From Anthracocystis setariae (Eukaryota > Basidiomycota > Ustilaginomycetes > Ustilaginales > Ustilaginaceae), in NCBI GenBank assembly GCA_928724745.1, contig CAKMXJ010000020.1:372001-436000 (forward strand): DNA of 64,000 bases, given 5' to 3'. This document shows positions 33,305-43,660 of the stretch, piece by piece. How positions within the stretch are numbered: the first letter of the stretch is position 1; every line of letters starts with the position of its first letter. The translations under genes were made by a program, and so were the position numbers. The notes beneath the pieces are model-generated. The model ran no database searches. It was not told where the DNA came from and saw nothing but the letters and a program-made list of their open reading frames with translations.

Positions 33305-34693
33305 ATGACCGCTGCTGCTGCTGCTGCTGCCGCCGCCGCTCAGACCAACGACTCCGCCGCCTCTGTCGACAAGGTTGCCGACAAGCTCGCACAGACCAAC
33401 CTTCCCGCCAATGGCTCCAACGGTCACTCGAACGACCAAGGTGCCAATGGAGATGACGCCGAGGATGACGATGATGATGACGAAGACGAAGACGATGCTG
33501 TAGTCGACACTGGTGCTGCCAAAAAGAAGAAGAAGAACAAGAAGAAGAAGAAGAAGTCCAAAGCCAAGCTCACCCAGACGGTTCCGCCTCGTGTCGGTCT
33601 CACCAAGATCTTCACCAACGGCATCTTCCCTGTCGGTGAAATCCAGCAATATGACACCTCCAAGTTTAGTGAAGAGAGGAAACGCGTCACCGAAGAGGAG
33701 CTTCGCGAACGCGAGAGGCTTGTACAGCAGGAAGAAGGCTTCGACTACAACATCATCCGACGTGCGGCCGAAGTTCACAGGCAAGTTCGTCAGTACGCAC
33801 AGAGCGCCATCAAGCCCGGCATGACCATGACCGAGATCGCTGAGCTCGTCGAGGACGGCACGCGTGCTCTCGTCGAGGCCGAGGGCTTCGAGTCTGGTAT
33901 CGGTTTCCCCACCGGTGTCTCGGTCAACGAGTGTGCTGCTCACTACACCCCGAACGCCGGTGACAAGCGAGTGCTGCAGCAAGGTGATGTGCTCAAGGTT
34001 GACTTTGGTGTCCACGTCAAGGGTCGCATCGTTGACTCGGCCTTTACTCTGAACTGGGACCCTACCTGGGACCCCTTGCTCGCTGCTGTCAAGGCGGCCA
34101 CCAACGAAGGAGTAAAGCAGGCCGGTATTGACGCGCGTCTCGGTGAGATCGGCGGTGCCATCCAGGAAGTTATGGAGTCGCACGAGTTCGAGGCCAACGG
34201 CAAGATGCACCAGGTCAAGTGCGTTCAGAACCTCAACGGTCACAGCATCGAGCGATACTCGATCCACGGTGGCAAGTCGGTGCCCATCGTTGCGATGCCC
34301 GACCTTGACGTCAAGATGGAGGAAGGCGAGTACTATGCGATTGAGACGTTCGGCTCCACCGGTCGAGGCTACGTTATCGACCAGGGAGAATGCTCGCACT
34401 ATGCTAGGAAGAAGCATCTGCCCAAATCCATCCCCATCCGTGTGCACTCGGCTCACGGATTGTTGAGGACGATCAACAAGAACTTCGACTCGCTTCCGTT
34501 CTGCAGGCGATACCTCGACCGCGTGGGTGAGAAGAACTACCTTCTTGGACTCAAGCATCTCGTGTCGCTCGGAATCGTTCAGGACTACCCGCCGCTATGC
34601 GATATCGCCGGTGCCATGACCGCTCAGTACGAACACACCATCTTGCTGCGTCCTACGTGCAAGGAGGTGGTTTCGCGCGGAACTGACTACTAA
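33305..34693 (+). CDS. MAP2: Methionine aminopeptidase type 2
   Basis: A single-exon 462-residue enzyme. The family's low-complexity N-terminus is present: a poly-Ala run, an acidic [11 protein letters not shown] stretch (about 54-64) and a Lys block (73-84), thought to mediate ribosome association. The pita-bread catalytic domain follows, with all metal ligands visible: D233, D244, H313, E347 and E443. Catalytic His213 lies in ECAAHYTPN. The spacings agree with human MetAP2, the fumagillin target. It removes the initiator Met from nascent proteins with small second residues. The ATG at 33305 starts the Ala run (MTAAAAAA). It is convergent with the macro-domain gene, 114 bases away. Confidence 0.97.
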   Translation: MTAAAAAAAAAAQTNDSAASVDKVADKLAQTNLPANGSNGHSNDQGANGDDAEDDDDDDEDEDDAVVDTGAAKKKKKNKKKKKKSKAKLTQTVPPRVGLTKIFTNGIFPVGEIQQYDTSKFSEERKRVTEEELRERERLVQQEEGFDYNIIRRAAEVHRQVRQYAQSAIKPGMTMTEIAELVEDGTRALVEAEGFESGIGFPTGVSVNECAAHYTPNAGDKRVLQQGDVLKVDFGVHVKGRIVDSAFTLNWDPTWDPLLAAVKAATNEGVKQAGIDARLGEIGGAIQEVMESHEFEANGKMHQVKCVQNLNGHSIERYSIHGGKSVPIVAMPDLDVKMEEGEYYAIETFGSTGRGYVIDQGECSHYARKKHLPKSIPIRVHSAHGLLRTINKNFDSLPFCRRYLDRVGEKNYLLGLKHLVSLGIVQDYPPLCDIAGAMTAQYEHTILLRPTCKEVVSRGTDY

Positions 34694-34807
34694 CATCTTC
34701 AATCTCCCTCTCAAAATCGCTTCGGCCATCGAGCGTCGCTCTGTACCATCAATCTCTTCACATTTCGCATATCGTCTTTTCAGCAATCCGAGTCTTGTCT
34801 CTGTCTC

Positions 34808-35581
34808 TTAGTTGGATGGGTGGTGGGGTTGGGATTCTGCGTACTTGTCGAATACTTGTTGTGGTGGGAATGATGTGGGTGCCAGGTTGAGGTACTTGTT
34901 GTAGTCGGATTGGGAGAAGCAGCAGAGGATGATTCGTTCGATCTGGGGAGTGGATTGAATGCGGGAAGAATGATGAGTACCCTGTCTTGTCTTCTGCGCG
35001 GTGGGATATGTGTGTGTTTGTGGGCTTACTTGAGAGTTGTTGTGGTTGGATTCGAGCCATTGGCCGATTTCGTCGAGGGCGGCGAGCGCGGCTTTGTCGA
35101 ATGGATAACCGTAGACGCCAGTGCTGATGCTGGGAAATGCGATGGTTTTGGCATGTGCGATTTTGGCTTGGTTGAGGGATTCACGGTATGCGCTTCGCAG
35201 CAGCGATTCGCTTTGGGTGGGGTTGGTGCGGGAGTAGATTGGGCCGACGGTGTGGATGATGTGCGCGGCGGGGAGGTTGTAGCCAGCGGTGATTTTGGCT
35301 TTGCCGGTGTCGCATCCATTGAGGGTGCGGCATTCGTGGAGGAGATCGGGGCCGGCAGCCCGGTGAATGGCGCCGTCAACTCCGCCTCCGCCGAGGAGAG
35401 AGTTGTTGGCAGCGTTGACGATGCAGTCGACCGCGAGTTGGGTGATGTCGCCGCAGTGGAGCGAGAGGAGGTGCGCGAACGGATAGATGGACGGTGCGAG
35501 GGTGGACGGCGATGGCGAGGCTACCTTGCCAGAGGTATAAAGGGAGGCGAGTGTAGGAATCGAGTTGAGCTTCACTACCAT
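34808..35581 (-). CDS. Macro-domain protein (O-acetyl-ADP-ribose deacetylase / mono-ADP-ribose hydrolase type)
   Basis: Exon 1 is 35581-35030, the intron 35029-34943 (GTAAGC to CCCCAG) and exon 2 34942-34808, giving 228 residues. The intron is 87 nt, divisible by three and free of stops, so the unspliced frame stays open at 257 residues; splicing joins SNHNNSQ directly to [15 protein letters not shown], as in the family. Macro-domain motifs are clear: [30 protein letters not shown] (ADP-ribose pocket) and [17 protein letters not shown]. These match the MacroD class, which hydrolyses O-acetyl-ADP-ribose or mono-ADP-ribose on proteins. No targeting sequence is obvious. It is divergent from MGR2 with only about 290 bases between start codons. 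Confidence 0.93.
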   Translation of the reverse strand: MVVKLNSIPTLASLYTSGKVASPSPSTLAPSIYPFAHLLSLHCGDITQLAVDCIVNAANNSLLGGGGVDGAIHRAAGPDLLHECRTLNGCDTGKAKITAGYNLPAAHIIHTVGPIYSRTNPTQSESLLRSAYRESLNQAKIAHAKTIAFPSISTGVYGYPFDKAALAALDEIGQWLESNHNNSQVSPQTHTYPTAQKTRQGTHHSSRIQSTPQIERIILCCFSQSDYNKYLNLAPTSFPPQQVFDKYAESQPHHPSN

Positions 35582-35872
35582 TTTCGCTGAAAGTCGAGAT
35601 GAGGATCACAGGATGAGTATGGAGGAGGTTGGAGAGGGTGAGAAGGAGGTGGTCAAGGCACCGGTGGCCAGTCTATGTGGAGGCGAGAGTGAGATTTGTG
35701 AGAGCGCGGATTTTGACACTTGACATCCAAATAAAAATACAAAAGGGAAAAAAGCTTTTTGGTGGCAGAGCAGCGGATCCGATTCCTCCACACTCTCACC
35801 TCAAACACCATCCATTCCCTTTTCTCTTGCACCTTTCATCACCAACGCATCCTCAACAAGCTTCCACTCATC
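35582..35872. promoter_or_regulatory. Short divergent promoter, macro-domain gene / MGR2
   Basis: 291 bases serve both start codons. An A-rich patch lies at about 35728-35755 and a C/T-rich stretch on the MGR2 side. Confidence 0.45.
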
Positions 35873-36340
35873 ATGCCTCCCCCTCCCCAAATGCAAGGCA
35901 TCCCCGGCGGAGAGCCCACCGTCTTCCAGAAGAGTATGTCCATCCCACCCCTCCCTCCCTCACCCTCCTTAACCTTTTTTTCCCCTTGCTCATCCCTCAT
36001 CCCTCCTCCCTCTATCGCGGTTTGGCGACAACTTACAGTGAAGATGGGTGCAATGACGGGCACACTGGTGGGCCTCACGATCGGATTCATTGGCGGTGGC
36101 ATTCAGATCCTTCGTGCAGGTCCAGGTCCAAGAGGCGCGCTGGGAACATTGTCGCAATTCATGCTCAGCTCAGCCGCAACTTTCGGCTTCTTCATGTCCA
36201 TCGGTACCGTCCTCCGAACAGAAGGCATCGAGGCAAACCCGTACCTCACACCAGCACAGAGACTAGTCGCACTACAGCAACAAGATCGGCTACTCAAAGC
36301 GGCAAAAAACGGAATCCAAGTAGAGCAAAAGCGTTTGTGA
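35873..36340 (+). CDS. MGR2: Mgr2/ROMO1 family mitochondrial inner-membrane protein
   Basis: Exon 1 is 35873-35933 (MPPPPQMQGIPGGEPTVFQK), the intron 35934-36038 (GTATGT to TTACAG, 105 nt) and exon 2 36039-36340, giving 120 residues. Two short hydrophobic segments form a hairpin: MGAMTGTLVGLTIGFIGGGIQ and LSQFMLSSAATFGFFMSIG, separated by the family hallmark GPRGALGT. Mgr2 is the lateral gatekeeper of the TIM23 presequence translocase and couples it to Tim21; ROMO1 is the animal counterpart. The C-terminal tail is polar (AQRLVALQQQDRLLKAAK). Before splicing, no ATG-initiated frame covers the first exon and the core together, so this small gene is easily missed or mis-started. Confidence 0.93.
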   Translation: MPPPPQMQGIPGGEPTVFQKSMSIPPLPPSPSLTFFSPCSSLIPPPSIAVWRQLTVKMGAMTGTLVGLTIGFIGGGIQILRAGPGPRGALGTLSQFMLSSAATFGFFMSIGTVLRTEGIEANPYLTPAQRLVALQQQDRLLKAAKNGIQVEQKRL

Positions 36341-36606
36341 TCCTACCTATCCCCCACAATCCTCAAATCTTGATCAACCCCCCCTCTCTCCTCAAGTCAC
36401 AAGAAGAAAGGAAGGCAGAACGGTCTAGTTCGGCTCGTGTATACTACTCAATTTCCACCCACCGACACAAATGTCAATCCTTGATTTTGATCTCTCGACC
36501 AAATCTTCACGTTCTCCGAGTCTAGAAAGGACATGGAACAAATGAGGAATAGTGGTGGACTACTTGGTCAATCTTGGTATGAACATGACCACGCGACATG
36601 CTGGTA

Positions 36607-38334
36607 CTAATTATCAAAGAATCCCCCCCATCCACCACCGTCGCCACCGCCACCGCCACCTCCACCACCATCACCTCCACCACCACCACCCCAATTTCCC
36701 CAGAAGCTCTCTTCTTGCTGTTGCTGAGTCTCCCCCGCCCCAGCCCAGGGATCCTTTCCACCTTCTCCCCACACCTCACCCTGTCCCAGCTGTTGCTGAT
36801 CTGCATTCCACCATGGACTCTCGTTCTGACTTGGCTGCGCTCCTTCTCCACCACCATACCCGTCAGGGTTCGAAGGCGGTTGTCCCAGTCGTCCATCTTG
36901 GGTCATGCCCGAATCCGAGGATCCGTACGGATAGTCCATCCCGTTGCCAACAGCTCCGCCCGCTACGCCTGCGCCAAAACCTCCATCCGCTCCCGAAGCA
37001 GTGCCGGGAGTGTTAGCCGGAACGTTGCCTCCACTGGACGTTGCTGGTGGTTCGGCAGCCTCTCCACCGCTGCCTCCGCCACCCCATCCACCCATGTAGA
37101 ACCAGGGGAACATGCCGCCACCTCCATGCATGCCTTCCGAGTGTCTGCTGAAGTAATCAAAGTCGATGCTCACCGCGGTTGCCAACGCCACTGCCCTCTC
37201 ATCCAGCGTCAACGCTCTCGTACCATGAGACTGCATCAGTTCCAATCCTTCTGCAATCCCTTTACCCTTCTCCTTGGCCTCGGGCGGTGCGAGCCTGGCA
37301 TCCGTCATAGCTGTCTCGCCGACCGAATTGAACCTGAGCACATACTGACCCGTATCCGTAAAGATTTCTCTTCCAAATCCTCGGAAATTCCTATCGATCG
37401 CGCCCACCAGCCTGCTCTCGGCATCTTGCATCAGAAACGTCCAGCTCAAAAACCCAGCATCGATCTGGGCGAATTGCACGAAGCTCTCGCCTCGCTCCTC
37501 TTCTTTGCGGCGTAGGAAGAGCTCGTAGCGACGTTTGTAGAGGTGCCATCGCTGCTGAACCTCGCCGATGAGCTCGAGGTCTTTGTCCTGCGGCGCACCG
37601 TAGCCGACAGGGTAGTCGGCGCGGACAGCGTAGATGTGTGCGGTCGAGTTGATCCATGTGAACGGACGACGGATCATGAGCACCGGTTTGCCAGAGGCAT
37701 CCATGACGGTAGCACGGAACGGACGGTGGGTTCGGAGGAGCTGGCGTTGGAGTGCACCACCGAGAAGTCCTTGCTCTTCTTCGGCCAGAAAGCCAACGAG
37801 CTCGCCAGAAGGTGCATGGAGCGAGTACTTGTTGGCCTGCTCGAAGCCGAGGAAGATGTTCATCATTTCGATCTCGCGCGTGACGACGAGCGCGGATTGG
37901 GTGAGCAGCGTCGCGGCGCCAGAAAATTCCGAGGATGGTTGCAGCACGTCACGCGGCTCTTGTGGGACAACGGCTGGTACATTGATGGAGGGATCGACAG
38001 GAACGGTGGTCGATTGTGCGGAAGTAGGAGCAGGAGTCGATGTTGGTTGGTGAGGTTGCTGCGTTTCAGAGACGAGATGTGCAGGGGCTTGGTTGGCGAC
38101 TGGTTCGGTTGATCGTGTGGGACGTCGGTGGTTCCTTGAGACTGTGAATCGACTGCCCCCAGAGAGTCGTGAAGACGTGGCAGACGTGTGCGATATTGAC
38201 CGCTGCGAAGCTATCGACGGCGCTGGTGCTGTGTGTCGTACAGCGGAGGTCGAAGGAAATGCAAGCGACCTCGACACACTATTCGGCAAGAGCTTACGCT
38301 CGGCCGCGCTCACGGCTGTTCTGGCGCTTATCAT
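36607..38334 (-). CDS. Phospholipid-scramblase family protein with N-terminal mitochondrial-type presequence (Aim25-like)
   Basis: 575 residues from the ATG at 38334; the frame extends three codons further up without an ATG. The first 35 residues are basic, Ser/Ala-rich and lack acids (MISARTAVSAAERKLLPNSV), typical of a mitochondrial presequence. The scramblase domain covers about residues 130-370 (LVVTREIEMMNIFLGFEQANKY, PVLMIRRPFTWINS, QIDAGFLSWTFLMQD, VGAIDRNFRGFGREIFTDTG). The family moves or senses phospholipids and cardiolipin; yeast Aim25 is the fungal mitochondrial member. Residues after about 390 are an unusual Gly/Trp/Gln-rich disordered tail ending in runs of Gly. It is convergent with MGR2 and tandem with COA3. 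Confidence 0.88.
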   Translation of the reverse strand: MISARTAVSAAERKLLPNSVSRSLAFPSTSAVRHTAPAPSIASQRSISHTSATSSRLSGGSRFTVSRNHRRPTRSTEPVANQAPAHLVSETQQPHQPTSTPAPTSAQSTTVPVDPSINVPAVVPQEPRDVLQPSSEFSGAATLLTQSALVVTREIEMMNIFLGFEQANKYSLHAPSGELVGFLAEEEQGLLGGALQRQLLRTHRPFRATVMDASGKPVLMIRRPFTWINSTAHIYAVRADYPVGYGAPQDKDLELIGEVQQRWHLYKRRYELFLRRKEEERGESFVQFAQIDAGFLSWTFLMQDAESRLVGAIDRNFRGFGREIFTDTGQYVLRFNSVGETAMTDARLAPPEAKEKGKGIAEGLELMQSHGTRALTLDERAVALATAVSIDFDYFSRHSEGMHGGGGMFPWFYMGGWGGGGSGGEAAEPPATSSGGNVPANTPGTASGADGGFGAGVAGGAVGNGMDYPYGSSDSGMTQDGRLGQPPSNPDGYGGGEGAQPSQNESPWWNADQQQLGQGEVWGEGGKDPWAGAGETQQQQEESFWGNWGGGGGGDGGGGGGGGGDGGGWGGFFDN

Positions 38335-38896
38335 GGCGACCAACTAAAGCGGAGCAGGTTTGACCGTATGGTCATGGAGAGTCGTGGCTGCTGTGATCGT
38401 CTTGAATGGTAGGGTAAAGATAATCTAGTGAAAGGCAAGGAACGGAAAAGCAACGATTGAAAGCCTCGAAGGCTCAGTGCAAGCCACAACAAAGTGGAGG
38501 TCCTCACAGTGTATAATACAGTATAATCGCTCTCTTTTTCGGAATACGATCGACGAGCCCTCTTTGATTTTAGAGCTGATGCTGTCGCTAAGCCAATATC
38601 AGGTGCCTGCATGTTGCCTATCACCAATGATCAACTTCTGTCGTCCACTCAAGCTCATTTTATCACGCCGATCCTCCTAGCCAATCAGAGCATTTTCAAG
38701 TGTTCTCTAGCTTCCTAGGTGAACTTTCGAGCATGTTTCAAGCTTCAAGAGCAAAGCCCATCAAGTTTCCATAACATGGTTTGCTGTCGTCTAAAACAGC
38801 TTGACAGCCTCCTCCAGGGTATATCAGCAGACACTTACGTACGAGCATATCATAAAGAGCGGAGAGATTGTATTGTTGCGGTGCACGCAGTTGACA
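38335..38896. other. Upstream region of the scramblase gene / downstream of COA3
   Basis: 562 bases with no supported gene. It should hold the scramblase promoter. A weak TACAGTATA motif lies near 38516. Confidence 0.4.
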
Positions 38897-39384
38897 TCAT
38901 ACTTTGTGCTTGTGGTCCGTCTCGGTTGTGACCGGTGCAGAGTCGATTGCCGGCGCCCTAACCTCGGCAAGATCGGAAAAGTCGTCTTGCTTGACCTATG
39001 TCATGTAAGGTAGTTTTGAGTATAGGAAAGAAAGGAACGATGATGAGTATGGTGGACAAGCAATGGACAAACTGTGGTTCATGAGTAGATGTAGGAACGT
39101 ACCTTGGAAATCGAATAAAAGTAGACTCCAGTGGCGAACCCCATGATCAAGCTTCCAGTGATCAGATTACGCAAAAAGTAAGGCTTGCGTGCCCTCTTGA
39201 GACCTTCAGATACACCGTATCCTCCTGGGTGGTAAGTCGCGTGTGTGGAACGAGGATTTACTGTTGATCGAGTAGCTGAACCGTACTTTGTACCGTCGCT
39301 AGCCTGCGTGGAGTTATACCTTGGCGACATGGGCAGGCGCGATGCCGATTCGAAGGTCGTTTTGAATACTGGAAGAACAAGCAT
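38897..39384 (-). CDS. COA3: Coa3 cytochrome c oxidase assembly factor
   Basis: Exon 1 is 39384-39103, the intron 39102-38996 (GTACGT to CATAG, 107 nt) and exon 2 38995-38897, giving 126 residues. The start is the first ATG (MLVLPVFKTTFE); the frame is open further up but has only a TTG. A basic stretch (GLKRARKPYFLRN) precedes one transmembrane helix (LITGSLIMGFATGVYFYSI). The splice then restores the family signature VKQDDFSDLAEVR on the intermembrane-space side. Coa3 (CCDC56/MITRAC12) binds newly made Cox1 with Cox14 and regulates its translation through Mss51. Unspliced, the frame stops after RSYIYS and loses the conserved QDDFSDL motif. It is divergent from NTO1. Confidence 0.93.
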
Positions 39385-39978
39385 GGCTGTTGATGTGCAA
39401 CAAGATGATGCCAAGACAGTGATTGTTGTAGTCAAACGTGTGGCTAGCTAGCTAAAAGAGTGAAAGCTAAGAATCTCTTGGCTTGTCGCTGCTAGCCCGG
39501 GTTCCGAAGGTTTTAACTTTCTGGCTATTTCAACGGCCTAACAAAGAAGCGAGTTTGAAATTGTTGGCAAGGCTGCGACGCGGTGGAGGCTCGATTGATT
39601 TGGCTGACGCGCACTTTCGTTGACTGCGCTGCGCAATACTGTCTTTTTTTTTCTCTCGTGGCCGAGTAACAGCTACGCGAGCATTGACCATCACCGGAGT
39701 GCTTCCGACCCTGAATCATCATCATTATCATCACTACTCTACTAACTGTCGCCGTCCTCATTCTCATCATCTTTCCTGACCACAACCATCCTCGACCATC
39801 CTTTGAACCACCTAGCTGCTGATCAATTTAGGCCGGCGCACTGTTCGTTTCATTTCATTTCGTTTCATTCAGTCTTGTCCCCGCACACGCTCGTTTCAGC
39901 ACGCGATGAACCCATAGCCACATCTCGCTTCGCATCGCCCCAATGAGCGAGCAACAGCCTCCAACATAGTCCATCACT
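39385..39978. promoter_or_regulatory. Divergent region, COA3 / NTO1
   Basis: 594 bases between start codons. It includes a TCATCATTATCATCA-type repeat near 39715-39735 and a (TTTCA/TTTCG) cluster near 39846-39870. No assigned regulatory site. Confidence 0.4.
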
Positions 39979-42900
39979 ATGCCCGGTATACCTTCAAAAC
40001 CCAACAACATACCCCTGGCCTCGTCCCTGCCCAAGGTCAGCTTTCGCAAAGTGCCGCCAGAAGAAGCGCTCCTCTTTCATCTTCCTCCGGGCATCATCGA
40101 CCCCCATGCTTTTCCTTTTGGCTACAATGATGCGTCCGAATACGTGAAACCTGACCACTACGCCCGCTATGTCGAGCCCATCGAGGCTGATCTCAAGAAG
40201 CAGGTCGAGTACGACATGGATGCACAGGACCAGGCGTGGCTTGATGCTCTCAACTTCGACAGGCGCAAAGACGGTCTTGACACAATCTCCTACGAGACCT
40301 TTGAGATCATCCTCGATCAGCTCGAGAAGGAATGGTTCGATCTCATCAAGCGAGTCCCTCCAAAAGCAAGGCCAGGAACCGGCACCGATCACACCCATGC
40401 AGATCACAACGATGCAGACTCAGACGACGGCGAAGACAGCAGGTGTGCCATCTGTGACGATGGCGAGTGCGAGAATTCCAATGCCATCGTGTTTTGCGAC
40501 GGCTGCAACCTTGCTGTTCACCAGGATTGCTATGGAATCCCCTACATCCCCGAAGGCCAATGGCTCTGCCGCAAGTGCACCGTTTCGCCGGACCGCGCCG
40601 TCTCCTGCATCCTCTGCCCCCACGAAGCTGGCGCTTTCAAACAAACCACTACCGGCAAATGGGCGCATCTTCTCTGCGCAATGTGGATCCCCGAAACCGG
40701 CGTCAGCAATCCTGTCTACATGGAGCCCATCGACAGTGTAGAACGCATTCCAAAGGCAAGATGGAAGTTGCAATGCTATCTGTGCAGGCATCGCATGGGC
40801 GCTTGCATTCAATGCGACAATCGCTCTTGCTTCACCGCTTTCCATGTCACCTGCGCCCGCAAAGCTGGCCTTCTCTTCCGAACCGAACGCACCCGCGTCT
40901 CACATCATCTCTACGACGATTCCGACGACAGCGACAATCCAGATTCCGAGGTGCTTCGTGCTTCCTGCCATCGACACATGCCTCCAGGCATGCGTGACCA
41001 GCTCAAAATCGATTTCAGTAGGCAAGCTGCCGTCGACGACGACCGCTCCGAAATCTCGTATCGTGCATCGCCCTTGGTCTCGTCTCGCACACGAGAGCAT
41101 TCCGTCGAGTCTGGTTTCGGTGCCCCCTTGATCTCCATCAGCCGTCGCAGCTCCATCATGGGTGGCAACGACGACAAGAACGCAAACACTGGCGCTCGTA
41201 GCACGTCCAAGTCTGCAAGAGCATACAACAAGAGCTTCAAGGCCGGTCCGCCCATCGTTCCTGCTTTGATTGCCAACCGGGTGCTTGAATACATCACCAA
41301 AATCCACCTTCGCAAGAAGACCACGGCGGTTCAGCTCATAGCTCGGTACTGGTCCCTAAAGCGCGAAGCACGCCGAGGTGCACCTCTTCTCAAGCGCCTT
41401 CATCTCGAGCCATGGACCGCCTCGTCGCAGAACAAGGAGCAGACCGAGGCACAAAAGGCCAAAAAGCTCCACTTCCTGCGCAGCATCCGCGAAGACCTCG
41501 AACGTGTCCGCATGCTCGTCGAACAAGTGCGTAAGCGCGAGAAGGACAAGCTGCGTCAAGCTCAGGAAATCCGCAACTCGCTCGTCGAGCCCCTCTTTTT
41601 CCCCTTCCACTCCGACCTTCGAGCAGCCATTGCAAAATTCGAGACGGTCGACAAGCACGGTTTCTTTGCACAGCCCGTGTCCAAGATCGATGTGCCGGAC
41701 TACTACGACATTGTCAAAGAACCCATGGACTGGACAGCGATCAAGGACAAGATCGCCAACAAGACGTACGAGTCCGTGCAACAAGTGAGGCAGGATGTGC
41801 TCAAGATTGCTACCAACGCCATGACCTACAACAAAGCAGATACCCCGTACCACAAGGCGGCCACCAAAATCCTCAAAATGATACCCGATGTGTTCAATGC
41901 ATTGGCCGCCATCGAGACGAGCCATCTGCGCGAGCATCGGCAGAGGAGGCAGGAGCAACAGCAGGCGCATTTGCAATCGCACGATGCAGATGCAGATGCA
42001 GATGCAAAAGTTCAGGCAACAGTAGTGGAACCCGTGCTGGATGCGCAGACACAAACGATGCTGCGAGAGCTGGGGCTTGAACCTCCGTCGCTGCTCATGT
42101 TGCTGCTGCAAGACTATCGCTTCATGGGCGAAGCACAACAACTCGAGATCCGGCAGCAAGCTTATGGGACACATCCCTTGCCGCCGACCGTCCATGTCAA
42201 AGCAGAGGACGAGGATGGAGACGGAGACGGACAAGCTCGCGACATGCACACCAGCAAGCGCGGCGCGCTCGCTACGCCGGTCACAAATCTGATGGAGGAC
42301 TTTGTCCAGCAAATCTACGTGCCCGCGCCACCTCCATTGGATATTCCTGGATCTCCACCACCTTCCGAGAAAGCACAAAGCTCAAGCAAAGCAGCTGCAA
42401 CGGCGCAGCAGAAGACGACAGCACCAAAGGTACCACGCAAGCGCAAGGCGTCCGATACGATTCCGCGCGAACCAGCAGAGAGACGCACCACGCGTCGCTC
42501 CATCGCTCTGAACACGGAGACTCAAGCCGAGCCTGAGCCTGAACCTGCAGAGGCGACGGCGGGACGCAACAAACGCCGCCGCGCACACACCTCTGCTGGC
42601 GCCACCGGATCGCCGGTGCCAGATGCAACTGAGGACATGGAGGCAAGTAGCTCGACCCCGATGGCAAAGTCACGTTTGCAGCCGGCGACATCGAAAGACG
42701 GCGTACAGCTCAAAGAAGATGTGGGCGCGCACGACTCGTTCCTGCTATTCAACACGGGTTGGGTGCTACCTGAAGGATCGAAGCGGCATCGGAATGGTGC
42801 GGCGAGACCTGAGATGATCGGGCAGCGACCGAGAAAGGTTTCGGCGCCGGAATCGCCCGCGACAAGTGAACGTGGCCAGGCGGCTGCGACTCCGCAGAGG

Positions 42901-43554
42901 CCAAGATCGCAGACCGAATCGAACTCGAACCACAACCAGCGAACGCGATCTTCGTTGGGAGTCAAGGCACCGCAACCGCCACCGCCACCGCCGCCGCCAA
43001 GTGCGAGGAAAGCAAGGGCCAGCAAGGAGGACAAGCAAGCGGAGAGTGTGGGGAGTTCGCCCTTGACTTCGGACGATGAGGATGGCAAGCATTCTGATAA
43101 GCGGGGGGTTGGGAGGCGGTCTGTTAGACGCGCACGCGAGATGAGCTCGGTCTCGGAGAGCGCTTCTTCATCCACCGCACGCAACCTTGGCGTTGTCAAT
43201 CGCTCGCAAACTCCCACGCCATCGAAGCGAATGCGAAGCGTCGCCTCCCTCGCCGGAACCGACGTGTGGGCCAAGATCGACACGTTCCCTCACTTCCCCG
43301 CGGTCGTCGTGACGGATCAGGCGTTGATTCCAAAGGAGGTGCTGAAACTCAAGCCGGACTCAGCAGAGGATGTGGTAGCAGTCGAGTTTTACGGTCGGCC
43401 TAAAAGTTGGGCTTGGGTAGCAGCCACCAAACTCAGCGTCCTGTTTGCCGATCCCGCGCAGGATGAAAAGTTTCTCAAACTCGCCATGCGCAAGGGCAAA
43501 GGTAAGCCGGTCAGAGAGGCGTACGACGAGGCTAAAGCCAAGACTGGACTGTGA
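39979..43554 (+). CDS. NTO1: Nto1/BRPF-type scaffold of a histone acetyltransferase complex
   Basis: A single-exon 1191-residue protein. In order: an Enhancer-of-polycomb-like N-terminus (about 20-130; YVKPDHYARYVEPIEADL); a PHD finger at 153-203 (CAICDDGECENSNAIVFCDGC); an extended PHD (zinc knuckle plus second PHD) at about 210-330 (CILCPHEAGAFKQT, KWAHLLCAMWIPE, CRHRMGACIQC); a bromodomain at about 534-637 (FFAQPVSKIDVPDYYDIVKEPMDW); a long disordered region; and a C-terminal PWWP-like domain at about 1092-1160 (VWAKIDTFPHFPAVVV). This is the BRPF1/2/3 layout including the PWWP module. Yeast Nto1 belongs to NuA3, which acetylates H3; the fission-yeast relative acts in Mst2. It should be nuclear and read H3 tails and methylated H3K36. 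It is convergent with USE1, 107 bases apart. Confidence 0.96.
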   Translation: MPGIPSKPNNIPLASSLPKVSFRKVPPEEALLFHLPPGIIDPHAFPFGYNDASEYVKPDHYARYVEPIEADLKKQVEYDMDAQDQAWLDALNFDRRKDGLDTISYETFEIILDQLEKEWFDLIKRVPPKARPGTGTDHTHADHNDADSDDGEDSRCAICDDGECENSNAIVFCDGCNLAVHQDCYGIPYIPEGQWLCRKCTVSPDRAVSCILCPHEAGAFKQTTTGKWAHLLCAMWIPETGVSNPVYMEPIDSVERIPKARWKLQCYLCRHRMGACIQCDNRSCFTAFHVTCARKAGLLFRTERTRVSHHLYDDSDDSDNPDSEVLRASCHRHMPPGMRDQLKIDFSRQAAVDDDRSEISYRASPLVSSRTREHSVESGFGAPLISISRRSSIMGGNDDKNANTGARSTSKSARAYNKSFKAGPPIVPALIANRVLEYITKIHLRKKTTAVQLIARYWSLKREARRGAPLLKRLHLEPWTASSQNKEQTEAQKAKKLHFLRSIREDLERVRMLVEQVRKREKDKLRQAQEIRNSLVEPLFFPFHSDLRAAIAKFETVDKHGFFAQPVSKIDVPDYYDIVKEPMDWTAIKDKIANKTYESVQQVRQDVLKIATNAMTYNKADTPYHKAATKILKMIPDVFNALAAIETSHLREHRQRRQEQQQAHLQSHDADADADAKVQATVVEPVLDAQTQTMLRELGLEPPSLLMLLLQDYRFMGEAQQLEIRQQAYGTHPLPPTVHVKAEDEDGDGDGQARDMHTSKRGALATPVTNLMEDFVQQIYVPAPPPLDIPGSPPPSEKAQSSSKAAATAQQKTTAPKVPRKRKASDTIPREPAERRTTRRSIALNTETQAEPEPEPAEATAGRNKRRRAHTSAGATGSPVPDATEDMEASSSTPMAKSRLQPATSKDGVQLKEDVGAHDSFLLFNTGWVLPEGSKRHRNGAARPEMIGQRPRKVSAPESPATSERGQAAATPQRPRSQTESNSNHNQRTRSSLGVKAPQPPPPPPPPSARKARASKEDKQAESVGSSPLTSDDEDGKHSDKRGVGRRSVRRAREMSSVSESASSSTARNLGVVNRSQTPTPSKRMRSVASLAGTDVWAKIDTFPHFPAVVVTDQALIPKEVLKLKPDSAEDVVAVEFYGRPKSWAWVAATKLSVLFADPAQDEKFLKLAMRKGKGKPVREAYDEAKAKTGL

Positions 43555-43610
43555 AATGGGGGTGGGGGGGGGGGGGGTTTCTGTCTTGTTTTTTTTTTTT
43601 TTTTTTTTTT
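43555..43610. repeat. G-run followed by T-run in the convergent NTO1/USE1 spacer
   Basis: A G-rich stretch with one run of more than ten G is followed within 10 bases by about 22 T (about 43589-43610). It starts within a few bases of the NTO1 stop codon, a configuration similar to the amidase/oxygenase spacer. Confidence 0.7.
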
Positions 43611-43660
43611 CAATGTTCAATGTGATTCTGTGTAGAGTTTCGCAGAGGTGAACAGAGGGA

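Noticed and set aside
33224..34558. 444-codon minus-strand frame over MAP2
   Set aside because: Shadow of MAP2, whose catalytic residues all lie on the plus strand.
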